Positions 33,629-42,550 of a DNA stretch of 64,000 bases are shown one piece after another; position 1 is the first letter of the stretch; every line of letters starts with the position of its first letter. The stretch covers positions 2,790,001 to 2,854,000 of the forward strand of contig NZ_CP011504.1 in the NCBI RefSeq assembly GCF_001028665.1, given 5' to 3'. Origin of the DNA: Burkholderia pyrrocinia (GTDB lineage Bacteria > Pseudomonadota > Gammaproteobacteria > Burkholderiales > Burkholderiaceae). The notes beneath the pieces are model-generated. The model searched no databases. It had not been told where the DNA came from and saw only the letters and a program-made list of their open reading frames with translations. The translations under genes and the position numbers were made by a program.

Positions 33629-35011
33629 TTACGACTTCGTCGGTACCGATGCCGCCGGACGGTTCGCGTAGAACAGCGCATACGCGATGCCGAGCAGCAC
33701 GATCCATACGGGCCCGATCACGAGCGCGACGCGTGTGTCGGGCGTGAACGCCATCAGCACGACGACCAGCGCGAGAAAGCCGAGCGCGACGAACGAACCG
33801 ACCGGATAGAACGGCACGCGGATCGGCAGGCGCGCGATCTTGTCGGCCGACAGCGTGCGGCGAAAGCGCATCTGCGCGATCAGGATCACGCACCAGGTCC
33901 AGATCGCGCCGAACGTCGACACCGACGTGAGCCACGTGAACACGTGCTGCGGCGCGAGATAGTTGAGCAGCACGCCGATCAGCAGCAGCGCGACCGACAC
34001 GATCACGCCATACACCGGCACGCCGTTGCGGTTCACGCGGCCGAGCTGGGCCGGCGCCTGGCCCTGATGCGCGAGGTTGTAGAGCATCCGCGCGGTGCTG
34101 AACAGGCCGCTGTTGCACGACGACAGCGCCGCGGTCAGCACGACGAAGTTGATGATGCCGGCAGCGGCCGGAATGCCGAGCCGCGAGAACGTCATCACGA
34201 ACGGGCTGCCCTGCGTGCCGATCTGGTCCCACGGATAGAGCGACATGATCACGAACAGCGCGCCGATGTAGAAGATCAGCACGCGCCAGAACACCGAGTT
34301 CACGGCCTTCGTCAGCGACTTTTCCGGGTTGCGCGCCTCGCCGGCCGTGAGGCCGAGCATTTCGACGCCGAGATACGCGAACATCACGATCGGCAGCGCG
34401 GCGATCACGCCGCCGATGCCGTTCGGCATGAAGCCGCCGTGCGCCCACAGGTTCGAGATGCCGGTCGCGACACCGCCGTTGCCGATGCCGAACCCGATCA
34501 TCAGCCCGCCGCCGATGATCATCAGCACGATCGTGACGATCTTGATCAGCGCGAACCAGAACTCGAATTCGCCGTATAGCTTGACCGCGATGAAGTTCAC
34601 CGAGCCCATCGCCATGAGCGCCGCGAGCGCCCAGATCCAGTTCGGCACGCCGGGGAACCACATGTGCATGTAGACGCCGACCGCCGTGATTTCCGCCATG
34701 CAGGTGACGATCCACACGAACCAGTAGGTCCAGCCGGTCAGGTAGCCGGCGAGCGGGCCGAGATAGTCGCGCGCGTAGCGGCTGAACGCGCCGGCGACCG
34801 GATTGGTGATCGCCATTTCGCCGAGCGCGCGCATGATCAGGAAGATCGCGATGCCGCCCAGCAGGTAGGTCAGCAGGATGGCCGGGCCGGCCGTGCGGAT
34901 CGCGGTGGCCGAGCCGAGGAACAGGCCGACGCCGATCGTCGCGCCGAGCGCCATCAGGTTGATGTGCCGTTCTTCCAGCCCGCGGTGCAACTGGTCTTCT
35001 GGTTGTTTCAA
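33629..35011 (-). CDS. amino-acid permease, APC superfamily (AAT family)
   Basis: A 460-residue, 12-helix inner-membrane symporter. AAT family marks are RHINLMALGATIGVGLFLGS at the N terminus, SRYARDYLGPLAGYLTGWTYW, and the helix 8 region LTAALSSCNSGLFSTARMLYNLA. It is closest in style to ProY/AnsP/CycA-type permeases for neutral amino acids, but the substrate cannot be fixed by eye. The ATG at 35011 follows AGGAGACGG. It has a long AT-rich upstream region and no operon partner. Confidence 0.88.
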   Translation of the reverse strand: MKQPEDQLHRGLEERHINLMALGATIGVGLFLGSATAIRTAGPAILLTYLLGGIAIFLIMRALGEMAITNPVAGAFSRYARDYLGPLAGYLTGWTYWFVWIVTCMAEITAVGVYMHMWFPGVPNWIWALAALMAMGSVNFIAVKLYGEFEFWFALIKIVTIVLMIIGGGLMIGFGIGNGGVATGISNLWAHGGFMPNGIGGVIAALPIVMFAYLGVEMLGLTAGEARNPEKSLTKAVNSVFWRVLIFYIGALFVIMSLYPWDQIGTQGSPFVMTFSRLGIPAAAGIINFVVLTAALSSCNSGLFSTARMLYNLAHQGQAPAQLGRVNRNGVPVYGVIVSVALLLIGVLLNYLAPQHVFTWLTSVSTFGAIWTWCVILIAQMRFRRTLSADKIARLPIRVPFYPVGSFVALGFLALVVVLMAFTPDTRVALVIGPVWIVLLGIAYALFYANRPAASVPTKS

Positions 35012-35453
35012 GTCCGTCTCCTGGCAGCCGCGCGCGGGCCGCCGTCATTGTGTCGATGTCAATGCGCGACCGTTCATGCCGATACCGGCAGCCGAAAACG
35101 AAATAATCTCCGCGGTCGATTTCAAAATGAGAAACGACACGAATACTGCGTCAATCCGATTGGAATCGCCGCGGATTATCCGTATTCCCCGGAACAATCC
35201 GGAAAACGGATCGGGCCTTTCACGGAATACACCCGTGCGGACCGTACGACGCGGCTGTGCGCGTGACGGACGGCAACGGGATCAATCGCTTTCGGCGCGA
35301 ACGAACGCGCGTCGAATGTGTGCGATCACGCGCACGCAATACGCAGGCGGGATTATAAGAATGATCAGACGTTTCACGCCAGCCGATTTTCGAAAAATCG
35401 GAATGCGTGAAACCGGCGGTGGAATTCGAATGCGCGCGGTGCCGCGCGCACAT
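35012..35453. other. AT-richer upstream region of the amino-acid permease gene
   Basis: About 440 bases, lower in GC than the surroundings. I find no gene. It includes the concentric hairpin at 35371-35413. The permease promoter is expected here, but I cannot assign it with confidence. Confidence 0.5.
35371..35413. repeat. nested 43-base hairpin downstream of the DedA-rhodanese gene
   Basis: Outer arms GTTTCACGC (35371-35379) and GCGTGAAAC (35405-35413) and inner arms CCGATTTT (35383-35390) and AAAATCGG (35394-35401) are all perfect and share one centre at 35392. It lies about 40 bases after the stop of the DedA-rhodanese gene. It could be a 3' stabiliser or terminator, or an operator. Confidence 0.6.
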
Positions 35454-36500
35454 TTATTTGGACAGCGTCGCGCGCACCGTATATTCGCCTTCGAGCGCAC
35501 CGTGTTCCGGCCGCACGAAATAGCGCGACGAATCGAGATCGGCCGGCATCGGCTCGACCGGATAGCCGTGCTTCTCCCACGCATCGAGGCCGCCCTTCAG
35601 CGCCCGGATGTTGTGGATCATCTTCTTGCGCTGCATCTTCGCGATCAGGCGCTTCGCGGTCGCCTCGTTCGGGCACACGCAATAGACGACGATCGGCCGT
35701 TTCAGCATTTCCGGGTCGAGCAGGTCCGGCGAATCGAGATCGACCGGCACCGCGCCGGCGATCCGGTACGGCTCGCGCTCGCGAATCGCTTTTGGCCGCG
35801 CGTCGAAGATCAGCGGCGGTTCGTCCGACGTCATCATCTCGACGAGTTGCGGCGGTGAGATGCGCACCTGCGCAAGATAGCGGCGGAACTGCACGCGGCG
35901 CACCCAGCGGTACAGCAGGAACGTGATAAAGATCGCGAGGAACGCGTCGAGGATCGTGCCGCCGCTCGCGCGCACCCACAGCACGAACTGGACGATCTGG
36001 TCGTGAATGGCCGCGCCGCCGACGAGCCAGAACGCGGCCCACAGCGACGCGCCGGCCAGATCCCAGAACAGGAATACGCCCACGCCGATTGCAGTCGTGC
36101 CGAGCAGCGGCGCCGACACGAGGCCGAGGCCCGGCAGGAACTTGGACAGCACGAGCAGCGGCGCGCCGTATCTTTCGAATACGTTACGCGCGAAGCGCAA
36201 CGTCGTGTCGAGCGACAGCGAGAAGCGTACGAGGCCGTTCAGCAGGCGCCGGCCGCGCGTGCGGCCCATGAAGAACCACAGCGAATCGGCGAGCATCGTC
36301 GCGCCGATCGCCGCCGCGAACATGCTGGCCCACGACGCTTGCCCCATTGCCGCCATCGTGCCGCCGAGAATCAGCATCGGCACGGCCGGCACCGGCACGC
36401 CGAGCTGCGTGATCAACACGCTCGCGAACACGGCCCACGGGCCGAGCGACGATGGAATTGCAATGGGAAAGTGCCACACGGCGGCGCTCCTGGAAGACAT
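35454..36500 (-). CDS. DedA-type membrane protein fused to a rhodanese domain
   Basis: A 348-residue protein. Residues 1-205 form a DedA/SNARE-associated membrane domain (VPVPAVPMLILGGTMAA, then SKFLPGLGLVSAPLLGTTAIGVGVF), like the DedA family of polyprenyl- or phospholipid-handling membrane proteins. Residues 220-340 form a rhodanese domain with PPLIFDARPKAIREREPYRI and the active-site loop VVYCVCPNEATA, whose cysteine is retained. The cytosolic rhodanese may transfer sulfur or sense redox state. The ATG at 36500 is chosen, since a TTG at 36539 is the only longer option and has no clear ribosome-binding site. The nearby Usp genes fit a stress role. Confidence 0.85.
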   Translation of the reverse strand: MSSRSAAVWHFPIAIPSSLGPWAVFASVLITQLGVPVPAVPMLILGGTMAAMGQASWASMFAAAIGATMLADSLWFFMGRTRGRRLLNGLVRFSLSLDTTLRFARNVFERYGAPLLVLSKFLPGLGLVSAPLLGTTAIGVGVFLFWDLAGASLWAAFWLVGGAAIHDQIVQFVLWVRASGGTILDAFLAIFITFLLYRWVRRVQFRRYLAQVRISPPQLVEMMTSDEPPLIFDARPKAIREREPYRIAGAVPVDLDSPDLLDPEMLKRPIVVYCVCPNEATAKRLIAKMQRKKMIHNIRALKGGLDAWEKHGYPVEPMPADLDSSRYFVRPEHGALEGEYTVRATLSK

Positions 36501-36666
36501 GCGGGCCGCGCGACGGGGACCGTCGGACCGGCTGTGCAACGGCCGCTGCGGCGCGTCCGCAGCAGGCCTTGTGCATCACGGGCATTCTAAACGGGTTTGG
36601 CCGGGATCGCGCGGAACACACGCCGCCGGCGCGGGCTTCGGGCCGACGGTTGCACCGCCGTGACAA

Positions 36667-37173
36667 TCACGCGTCAGGGCGCTGCGCGAGCTTTGCGACG
36701 TGTTCCGCGTAGTCGGGAAACGCGGCAGTCAGCATGGCCGCGTCGGCCAGCTCGAATTCCGCGAACTCGAAGCCCGGTGCAACCGTGCACCCGACGAGCG
36801 CGACGTGCTCCGGCGACGCGCAGCGCGCGCCGAACCAGCGTCCGGCCGGCACGACCGTCTGGAACACGGTGCCCGGATGCGTGAGCGGGTTGCCGAGCCG
36901 GTGGATCGTCAGCCCGTCGCGCTCGTCGAGCACCCACACCTCGAGCGGATCGCCCGCGTAGAAATGCCAGACCTCGTCGGACCGGATCCGGTGCCACGAC
37001 GAATAGGCGCCATCGCACAGCAGGTAGTAGATCGCGGTCGATGCGGCGCGCGGCGCGCCGTCGGCCGGACGCACGACCGAATCGGTCGCGCGATAGGTTT
37101 CGCGGAAATAGCCGCCTTCGGGGTGCGGCTGCAGGTCGAACTGGCGGATCAGGTCGGTGGCGGAAATCGGCAT
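36667..37173 (-). CDS. cupin-fold protein, DUF985 family
   Basis: A 168-residue single-domain cupin. The family signature is strong: LQPHPEGGYFRETYRA, STAIYYLLCDGAYSSWHRI, DEVWHFYAGDPLEV and the second motif PAGRWFGARCASPEHVALVGCTVAPGFEF. The histidines may bind a metal. Family members are thought to be sugar-modifying or sugar-binding, but the role in bacteria is not settled. Start 37173. It is on the same strand as the Usp gene, with a 385-base gap, so it is probably a separate unit. Confidence 0.87.
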   Translation of the reverse strand: MPISATDLIRQFDLQPHPEGGYFRETYRATDSVVRPADGAPRAASTAIYYLLCDGAYSSWHRIRSDEVWHFYAGDPLEVWVLDERDGLTIHRLGNPLTHPGTVFQTVVPAGRWFGARCASPEHVALVGCTVAPGFEFAEFELADAAMLTAAFPDYAEHVAKLAQRPDA

Positions 37174-37558
37174 GGCGGATGACGTCGATAAGGTGAGAAA
37201 CCGGCATCCGGCGTACGGCTCGGTTCATCGCGGATGCGACCGGGTGCCGCCGGATACCGCTGCGTCGATCGCCGGGCCATGCGCGCGGCGAGGAAGCGGA
37301 CACGGTCGATGCTGCCAGAACTGCGTGTCGGGATGCAACCGCGGGCATGCAATAACGGACCTGCGGAGGCCGTCCCGGGCGCCCTCGTCCGGACGACGCA
37401 TGCGGCGAACGCGACAGGCGAACTCACGCGCGCCGCGCCGATCAGCGCGTCGCACGTTCCATCAGGCAGACATCCGGCAAAGGCGCGCGGCAGTCTCCTG
37501 CCGGCAACCGCAACCGCAACCGCTCAACCGCTCGAGCGTCAGCGCGGCACCGCGTGCA
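37174..37558. other. intergenic region between cupin and Usp genes
   Basis: About 385 bases with no frame that looks coding and no hairpin I would trust. A short GCAACC tandem repeat (three to four units) lies at about 37504-37524. Confidence 0.5.
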
Positions 37559-38029
37559 TCACGCGGCCGCCGGCGTGCCCGGCTCGCTGTGCCGCACCAG
37601 CAGCACGGGCCGGTCGGCCGCGCGCAGCAGCGATTCCGCGACACTGCCGAGCAGCAGGCGGCGCAGGCCGTGCCGCCCGCTCGTGCCCATCACGATCAGG
37701 TCGGCGTCGGTTTCGGCCGCCGTACGCATCAGTACCGTCGCGATGTCCTCGCCGTACGCATCGAGCGCGCGCACGGTGCCCGGCACGTGTTGCTGCGCGA
37801 GCACCGCTTTCGCGTCGTCGAGCACTGGCGTCGCGGCAGCGGTCGCGGCCGCATCGCCGTCGCGCTCGGCCGCGAAGCCCGCATCGACGTCGACGAGCTG
37901 CGGCCGATGCTCGACGACATACGCGCAGGTGACCTCGCCGCCGGACGCTGCCGCGATCCGGATCGCCTCGTTCAGCGCGAGACGCGCATTCGGGCTGCCG
38001 TCTAGCCCGACGAAAATCCGCTTGTACAT
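37559..38029 (-). CDS. single-domain universal stress protein
   Basis: A 156-residue UspA-type protein with the nucleotide-binding loop GTSGRHGLRRLLLGSVAESLL near the C terminus (a G-x2-G-x9-G-S pattern). The start at 38029 follows GGGACGG. It is divergent from the CHASE-type histidine kinase. A perfect FNR-like palindrome at 38147-38160 lies upstream, with spacing that fits FNR-dependent activation after an untranslated leader of about 80 bases. Confidence 0.9.
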   Translation of the reverse strand: MYKRIFVGLDGSPNARLALNEAIRIAAASGGEVTCAYVVEHRPQLVDVDAGFAAERDGDAAATAAATPVLDDAKAVLAQQHVPGTVRALDAYGEDIATVLMRTAAETDADLIVMGTSGRHGLRRLLLGSVAESLLRAADRPVLLVRHSEPGTPAAA

Positions 38030-38346
38030 GGTCCGTCCCTCCGACCGGGCACGCGCCGCGCATCGCGCAACGGCGGCCCGTTACCGCAAACCGGCCCGGT
38101 GCCGGCTTGCCTGCCGAACAGTCTGCTCCACGTGTCGACGCGCTCGTTGACGCGCGTCAAGCGCGGCCGGCGTGCCCGCTGCTCCGCGCCGTTTGCCGCA
38201 TTTTCAGGTGACCCTATTACATAAAACGTGTAAAACGCGCACAATTTCATCTTGAAAATAGACGTTGCACGCAGCCGGTGCGAGTTTTGCCCGGTTTTGC
38301 CGCGCCGCCCGAGTGCCAAGGGCCCCGACAACTGAATGGCCATTGA
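38030..38346. other. divergent region between Usp and histidine-kinase genes
   Basis: This 317-base region holds the FNR-like palindrome at 38147-38160. Its right half is AT-rich and likely contains the kinase promoter. No gene seen. Confidence 0.55.
38147..38160. promoter_or_regulatory. FNR-like palindrome upstream of Usp
   Basis: TTGACGCGCGTCAA is a perfect palindrome of the form TTGAC-N4-GTCAA, a known variant of the FNR/ANR box TTGAT-N4-ATCAA. It may control the Usp gene and possibly the divergent kinase gene. Confidence 0.6.
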
Positions 38347-40461
38347 ATGACCGCCGGTGGAACCCCGACGCGTGACGCCCGAGGGCACACGCGCCTCCAG
38401 ACCATGTTACGCCAGCCGCTCGCGGCCGGCGTCGTTGCGCTGTTCGCCGGCGCGGTGCTGTCGCTCGGCGTCGCGCTGCTGGTGCGCGGGCAGTGGCAAA
38501 GCGCCGTCCATACGCGCTTCGAACGCCGCACGGCGCACGTGACCGCGATGCTGCGCCACGAACTGCAGTCCGGCGTCGCCGTGCTCGAAAGTGCGCGCGG
38601 CGCGTTCGGCCTCGTGCCGGACATGACGCCGGAACAATGGCGTCGTTATGCGGAGACGCTCGGTCTCGACAACGGCCGCTCGCCGATCCGGCAGCTCGGC
38701 TATGCGCCGTTGCCGCCTGCCACACGCAGCGCCCTCGCCGGCGCGAACCCGATGCCGGCCAGCCCGCTCGCGGCCGCAACGCTCAGCGCGCCCGCATCGA
38801 ACTCGCCCGTCGTGCGCTTCGCTGCTTCCGACGCCGCGCCACTCTCCCGCGCGCTTCAGACCGGCGATATCGCACTTGGCGTCCACCCGGCCGACGACGA
38901 CGCGTCCCGCGACGCACGCACCCTCACGCTGTTCCTGCCCGTGACCGCGTCGCGGCATGCGGCCGCCACCCCGTCCGGCACGCGCGAAGCCGGCGCCGAC
39001 GGCGTGCTGTTCGCTGCGCTGAGCCCGCGGCGCCTGGTCGAGCGTGCGCTCGACGCGGAACGCGGGATCGACCTGTGGATGACCGCCGGCGGCGATTCAC
39101 GCGCGATCGCCAGTGTCGAAACGACGACCGACGAGGCGTCGGCTTCGCCCGACCTGCTGCGGCGCACCGACGTGCTGAATTTCGGCGGCACCATGCTGAC
39201 GCTCGCCTATTCCGCCGACGGCCGCCCGAGTGCAACCGGTGCGCAACGCGCGGCCGGCACCGTGCTGGCCGCCGGGCTGATCGCGTCGTTCGCATTCGCG
39301 GCGCTCGTCCATGCGCTGGTGCGCGGCCGGTCCGGCGCCGCGGCCGATTCCGGCGCGAGCAGCCGCGGCATCCTCAACGAAGCGCGGATGATGGGCATTA
39401 TCCGTTCGTCGATGGAAGCGATCATCACGATCGACGAAAAGCAGACGGTCGTGATCTTCAATCCGATGGCCGAGCAGGTGTTCGGCGTGTCCGCGATGGA
39501 GGCGATCGGCGCGCCGTTGTCGCGCTTCATCCCCGAACGGTTCCGTGCCGCGCACGCGAAGCACGTCGACCAGTTCGGCGTGACGGGGGTTTCGGAGCGC
39601 CAGATGGGCCGCCAGCGCGTGCTGTTCGGGCTGCGCGCCAACGGCGAGGAATTCCCGATCGAGGCGTCGATCTCGCAGATCCGCGACGCGTCGGGCAAGC
39701 TCTATACGGTGATGCTGCGCGACATCACCGAGCGGCTGCGCGCCGAGAACGCGCTGAAGCAGTCACGCCAGGAATTGCGTGAACTGTCGGCGAACCTGCA
39801 GAACGTGCGCGAAGAGGAAAAGACGCGCATCGCGCGCGAACTGCACGACGACCTCGGCCAGCAGCTCACCGCGCTGAAGATGGACCTGTCGGTCGTCGAG
39901 CAGCAGTTGCGCGTGCCCGGCCGCGCGCAGCCCGACGCGGGCATGCTGTCGCACCTGCAGGGCATGCGGCGGCTGATCGATGCGACAGTCGCATCGGTGC
40001 GGCGCATCGCGGCCGACCTGCGCCCCGTGATGCTCGACGATCTCGGCCTCGTGCCCGCGATCGAATGGCTCGCGAACGATTTCACGAACCGCTACGGGAT
40101 CGATGTCGAGCGTCACGTCGAAACGGGCGGCCTCACGTTCACCAGCGCGGGCGCGACCACGCTGTTCCGCATCGTCCAGGAAGCGCTGACGAACGTCGCG
40201 CGCCACGCGGATGCGACGCGCGTCGCGTTGCGGCTCGATATCGAGGACGGCTTCTGCGTGCTGCGCGTCGCGGACAACGGCCGCGGCGCGGCGCCCGGCG
40301 GCCCGGCTCACGAGGACAAATCGTTCGGCCTGATCGGCATTCGCGAACGCGCACACATGCTCGGTGGTACCGTGACGATCGATACCGCGCTCGCGCGCGG
40401 TTTCTCGATTACCGTCGCGTTCCCGCTCAGTACCGTTCAACAGGAAACCCTCATCACATGA
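38347..40461 (+). CDS. hybrid-free sensor histidine kinase with CHASE-type and PAS domains
   Basis: A 704-residue membrane kinase. TM1 (about residues 24-42) and TM2 (about 300-322) flank a periplasmic CHASE-like domain (LGYAPLPPATRS, AADGVLFAALSPRRL region). A PAS domain with PAC segment follows (about 350-475: GIIRSSMEAIITIDEKQTVV, FPIEASISQIRD). The dimerisation domain is HisKA_3 with phosphoacceptor His500 in RELHDDLGQQLTALKMDL. The ATPase follows (EALTNVARHA, VADNGRGA, KSFGLIGIRERAHMLGG). HisKA_3 kinases pair with NarL-type regulators, and exactly such a gene overlaps its stop by four bases. The input signal is unknown; CHASE domains bind small ligands in the periplasm. Confidence 0.92.
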   Translation: MTAGGTPTRDARGHTRLQTMLRQPLAAGVVALFAGAVLSLGVALLVRGQWQSAVHTRFERRTAHVTAMLRHELQSGVAVLESARGAFGLVPDMTPEQWRRYAETLGLDNGRSPIRQLGYAPLPPATRSALAGANPMPASPLAAATLSAPASNSPVVRFAASDAAPLSRALQTGDIALGVHPADDDASRDARTLTLFLPVTASRHAAATPSGTREAGADGVLFAALSPRRLVERALDAERGIDLWMTAGGDSRAIASVETTTDEASASPDLLRRTDVLNFGGTMLTLAYSADGRPSATGAQRAAGTVLAAGLIASFAFAALVHALVRGRSGAAADSGASSRGILNEARMMGIIRSSMEAIITIDEKQTVVIFNPMAEQVFGVSAMEAIGAPLSRFIPERFRAAHAKHVDQFGVTGVSERQMGRQRVLFGLRANGEEFPIEASISQIRDASGKLYTVMLRDITERLRAENALKQSRQELRELSANLQNVREEEKTRIARELHDDLGQQLTALKMDLSVVEQQLRVPGRAQPDAGMLSHLQGMRRLIDATVASVRRIAADLRPVMLDDLGLVPAIEWLANDFTNRYGIDVERHVETGGLTFTSAGATTLFRIVQEALTNVARHADATRVALRLDIEDGFCVLRVADNGRGAAPGGPAHEDKSFGLIGIRERAHMLGGTVTIDTALARGFSITVAFPLSTVQQETLIT

Positions 40462-41105
40462 TCACGGTGCTCATTGCCGACGACCATACGCTCGTGCGCG
40501 ATGGTCTGCGGCACATTCTCCAGAACGCCACCGGATTCGAGGTGGCCGGCGAAGCCTGCGACGGCCCGTCGACGATCGCGCTCGTGCGCTCGACGCCCGC
40601 GCAGGTGCTCGTGCTCGACCTGTCGATGCCCGGCCGCAACGGCGTCGAACTGATCAAGCAGATCAAGGACGAGAAACCCGCGCTGCGCGTGCTCGTGCTG
40701 ACGATGCACGCGGAGCAGCAATACGCGGTGCGTGCGTTCCGCGCGGGCGCGTCAGGCTATCTGACGAAGGAAAGCGCCAGCGCCGAGCTGGTCGGCGCGG
40801 TCACGAAGGTGGCGTCGGGCGGCGTCTACGTGAGCCTCGCGATGGCCGAGCAGTTCGCGCAGAGCCTGAACGAGCCGGCCGAGACGCTGCCGCACCAGCG
40901 GCTGTCCGATCGCGAATTCGACGTATTCCGGCGGATCGCCGCCGGCCAGACGCTGACCGAGATCGCACAGGCGCTGTGCGTGAGCGCGAAGACGGTCAGC
41001 ACCTACAAGACACGGATCCTGGAAAAGATGCAGATGCCGCACGAAGCGGCGCTGGTGCGTTACGCGATGCGGCACAAGCTGCTCGACGAAACGGACGACG
41101 TGTAA
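40458..41105 (+). CDS. NarL/FixJ-type response regulator
   Basis: A 215-residue regulator coupled to the kinase by an ATGA overlap. Receiver: acidic pair Asp8-Asp9, phosphoacceptor Asp54 (VLDLSMPGRNG), Lys104 (GYLTKES). LuxR-type HTH at about 145-205: LSDREFDVFRRIAAGQTLTE, QALCVSAKTVSTYKTRILEK. The architecture and gene order make it the cognate partner of the CHASE-type kinase. Targets are not visible, but the divergent Usp gene is the nearest candidate. Confidence 0.95.
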   Translation: MITVLIADDHTLVRDGLRHILQNATGFEVAGEACDGPSTIALVRSTPAQVLVLDLSMPGRNGVELIKQIKDEKPALRVLVLTMHAEQQYAVRAFRAGASGYLTKESASAELVGAVTKVASGGVYVSLAMAEQFAQSLNEPAETLPHQRLSDREFDVFRRIAAGQTLTEIAQALCVSAKTVSTYKTRILEKMQMPHEAALVRYAMRHKLLDETDDV

Positions 41106-41178
41106 CGGACGACGTCCGGCGGCGGATGGCGGGTTCGACCGGCTGCGCGGCATGCGGCCGGTCAAGCGGTGCATGACT

Positions 41179-41583
41179 TTACTTGCCGGGCACCGGGCAC
41201 GCGAGATCGCCTTCCTCGCAGGACAGATAGCCCTTCAGCGTTTCGGTACGCGCTTTCGTCAGATCGTCGAGGCAGGTCGATACGACCATCGGGTATACGC
41301 TGCCGCCCTCTGCATTCGCGCTGGAGAAACTGCATTCGGCATCGCGGTACGCGATCCACGCGCGCTGCACGTTCACGAGTTTGTCGGCAAGCGGCCGTGC
41401 ATCGCGCAGGCGTGCGGTGACGGCCTGGTAGGTCCGGTTCAGCTCCCCGTCGGATTTCTTGTACGCACGATCGGCACATGCCGTCATCGTCGCCTGATCC
41501 GTTGCGTCCGCACAATTCGCCTGTGCATGGGCAACGCTCGCCGCCAGCGCCAGCGAGCACAGCAGACCGGTCAAGACACGCAT
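41179..41583 (-). CDS. LprI-like secreted protein (DUF1311 family)
   Basis: A 134-residue periplasmic protein with a signal peptide (MRVLTGLLCSLALAASVAHA-QANC). The LprI/DUF1311 pattern is seen in CADRAYKKSDGELNRTYQAV and VQRAWIAYRDAECSF. Six cysteines in the mature part probably form disulfides. LprI inhibits lysozyme in mycobacteria, but the role of proteobacterial relatives is less certain. The ATG at 41583 follows AAGGAG. It is convergent with the response regulator gene. Confidence 0.85.
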   Translation of the reverse strand: MRVLTGLLCSLALAASVAHAQANCADATDQATMTACADRAYKKSDGELNRTYQAVTARLRDARPLADKLVNVQRAWIAYRDAECSFSSANAEGGSVYPMVVSTCLDDLTKARTETLKGYLSCEEGDLACPVPGK

Positions 41584-41924
41584 GGATGCTCCTTGTTGTT
41601 CGTTGAAGTCGTGGAAGCCGGTGCGGAGCCTGATGCCCCTGCCGCGCCTCGGCGCGCGGCGACACCGTCCGCGATGCTAGCGCACGCGCGTTCGCTTGTC
41701 AGCCGGCATCGTGCCCCCGTGCCGGCTTGCATATCGTCCACGCGCGCCTACACTGGAAAATCGATACGCCGCTTCAGGCCCGCGCTATCGCATCCATCCC
41801 GTCCCGCTTCCGCGCATTCTTCAGCGCATTTCGCGTTCGTGCCGTCGAGCGGGCATGACGTTTCGTCAGCCGGTTTCCTCTGCCCTGCGCACCGCGCAAT
41901 CGCCGTCGCTCCCTGGAGGAAATC

Positions 41925-42527
41925 ATGAGCTATCACCTGGAAGGCCGTCTGCTCGAGGTCTGCAACTGCCGCGTACTGTGCCCCTGCTGGATCGGCGAGG
42001 ATCCGGATTTCGGCGTGTGCGACACCATCGTCGCCTGGCATGTCGACAAGGGCACGGTCGACGGCGTCGACGTCGGCGGCAATACGATCGCCGCGGTGTG
42101 CCGTGTGCCGGGCAATATCCTGCAAGGCAACTGGACGGCTGCGATCTACGTCAGCGACACGGCGTCCGACGAGCAGGAGAAGGCGCTCCTCAAGGTCTAT
42201 ACGGGACAGGCCGGCGGCCCGATCGCCGAACTCGCGAAACTGATCGGCAAGGTCGTGTCGATCGAGCGCGCACCGATCCGGTTCGACGTCGAGGGCGCGC
42301 GCGGCACGCTGTCGATCGGCACCGACTATCACGCGGAACTCGAGCCGTACCTGGGCCCGAGCGGCGCGCAGACGACGCTGACCGACACCGTGTTCTCGAC
42401 GGTGCCCGGCGCACCCGTGTTCGTCGGCAAGGCGCCTGTCTACCGGTCGAAGAATGCGGCGATCGGCATCGACCTCGATCTGAAGAATCACAACGCGTTG
42501 CAGAGCACGTTCCTGTTCGACGCGTGA
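41925..42527 (+). CDS. DUF1326 protein
   Basis: A 200-residue cytosolic protein beginning MSYHLEGRLLEVCNCRVLCPC after a strong GGAGG site. The CNCRVLCPC cluster near residue 13 is characteristic of DUF1326 and resembles a metal-binding or redox motif. The rest is a beta-rich domain (GNWTAAIYVSD, GPIAELAKLIGKVVSIE). It is followed directly by a DUF2182 membrane-protein gene, a pairing expected to work together, possibly in metal handling or cofactor insertion. The function of the pair is not established. Confidence 0.85.
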   Translation: MSYHLEGRLLEVCNCRVLCPCWIGEDPDFGVCDTIVAWHVDKGTVDGVDVGGNTIAAVCRVPGNILQGNWTAAIYVSDTASDEQEKALLKVYTGQAGGPIAELAKLIGKVVSIERAPIRFDVEGARGTLSIGTDYHAELEPYLGPSGAQTTLTDTVFSTVPGAPVFVGKAPVYRSKNAAIGIDLDLKNHNALQSTFLFDA

Positions 42528-42550
42528 ATCGCGGTCGCACGGAAACGGCC

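Noticed and set aside
37174..37558. Small genes in the cupin-Usp gap
   Set aside because: Candidate frames are Arg/Pro-rich, lack ribosome-binding sites and resemble antisense shadows.
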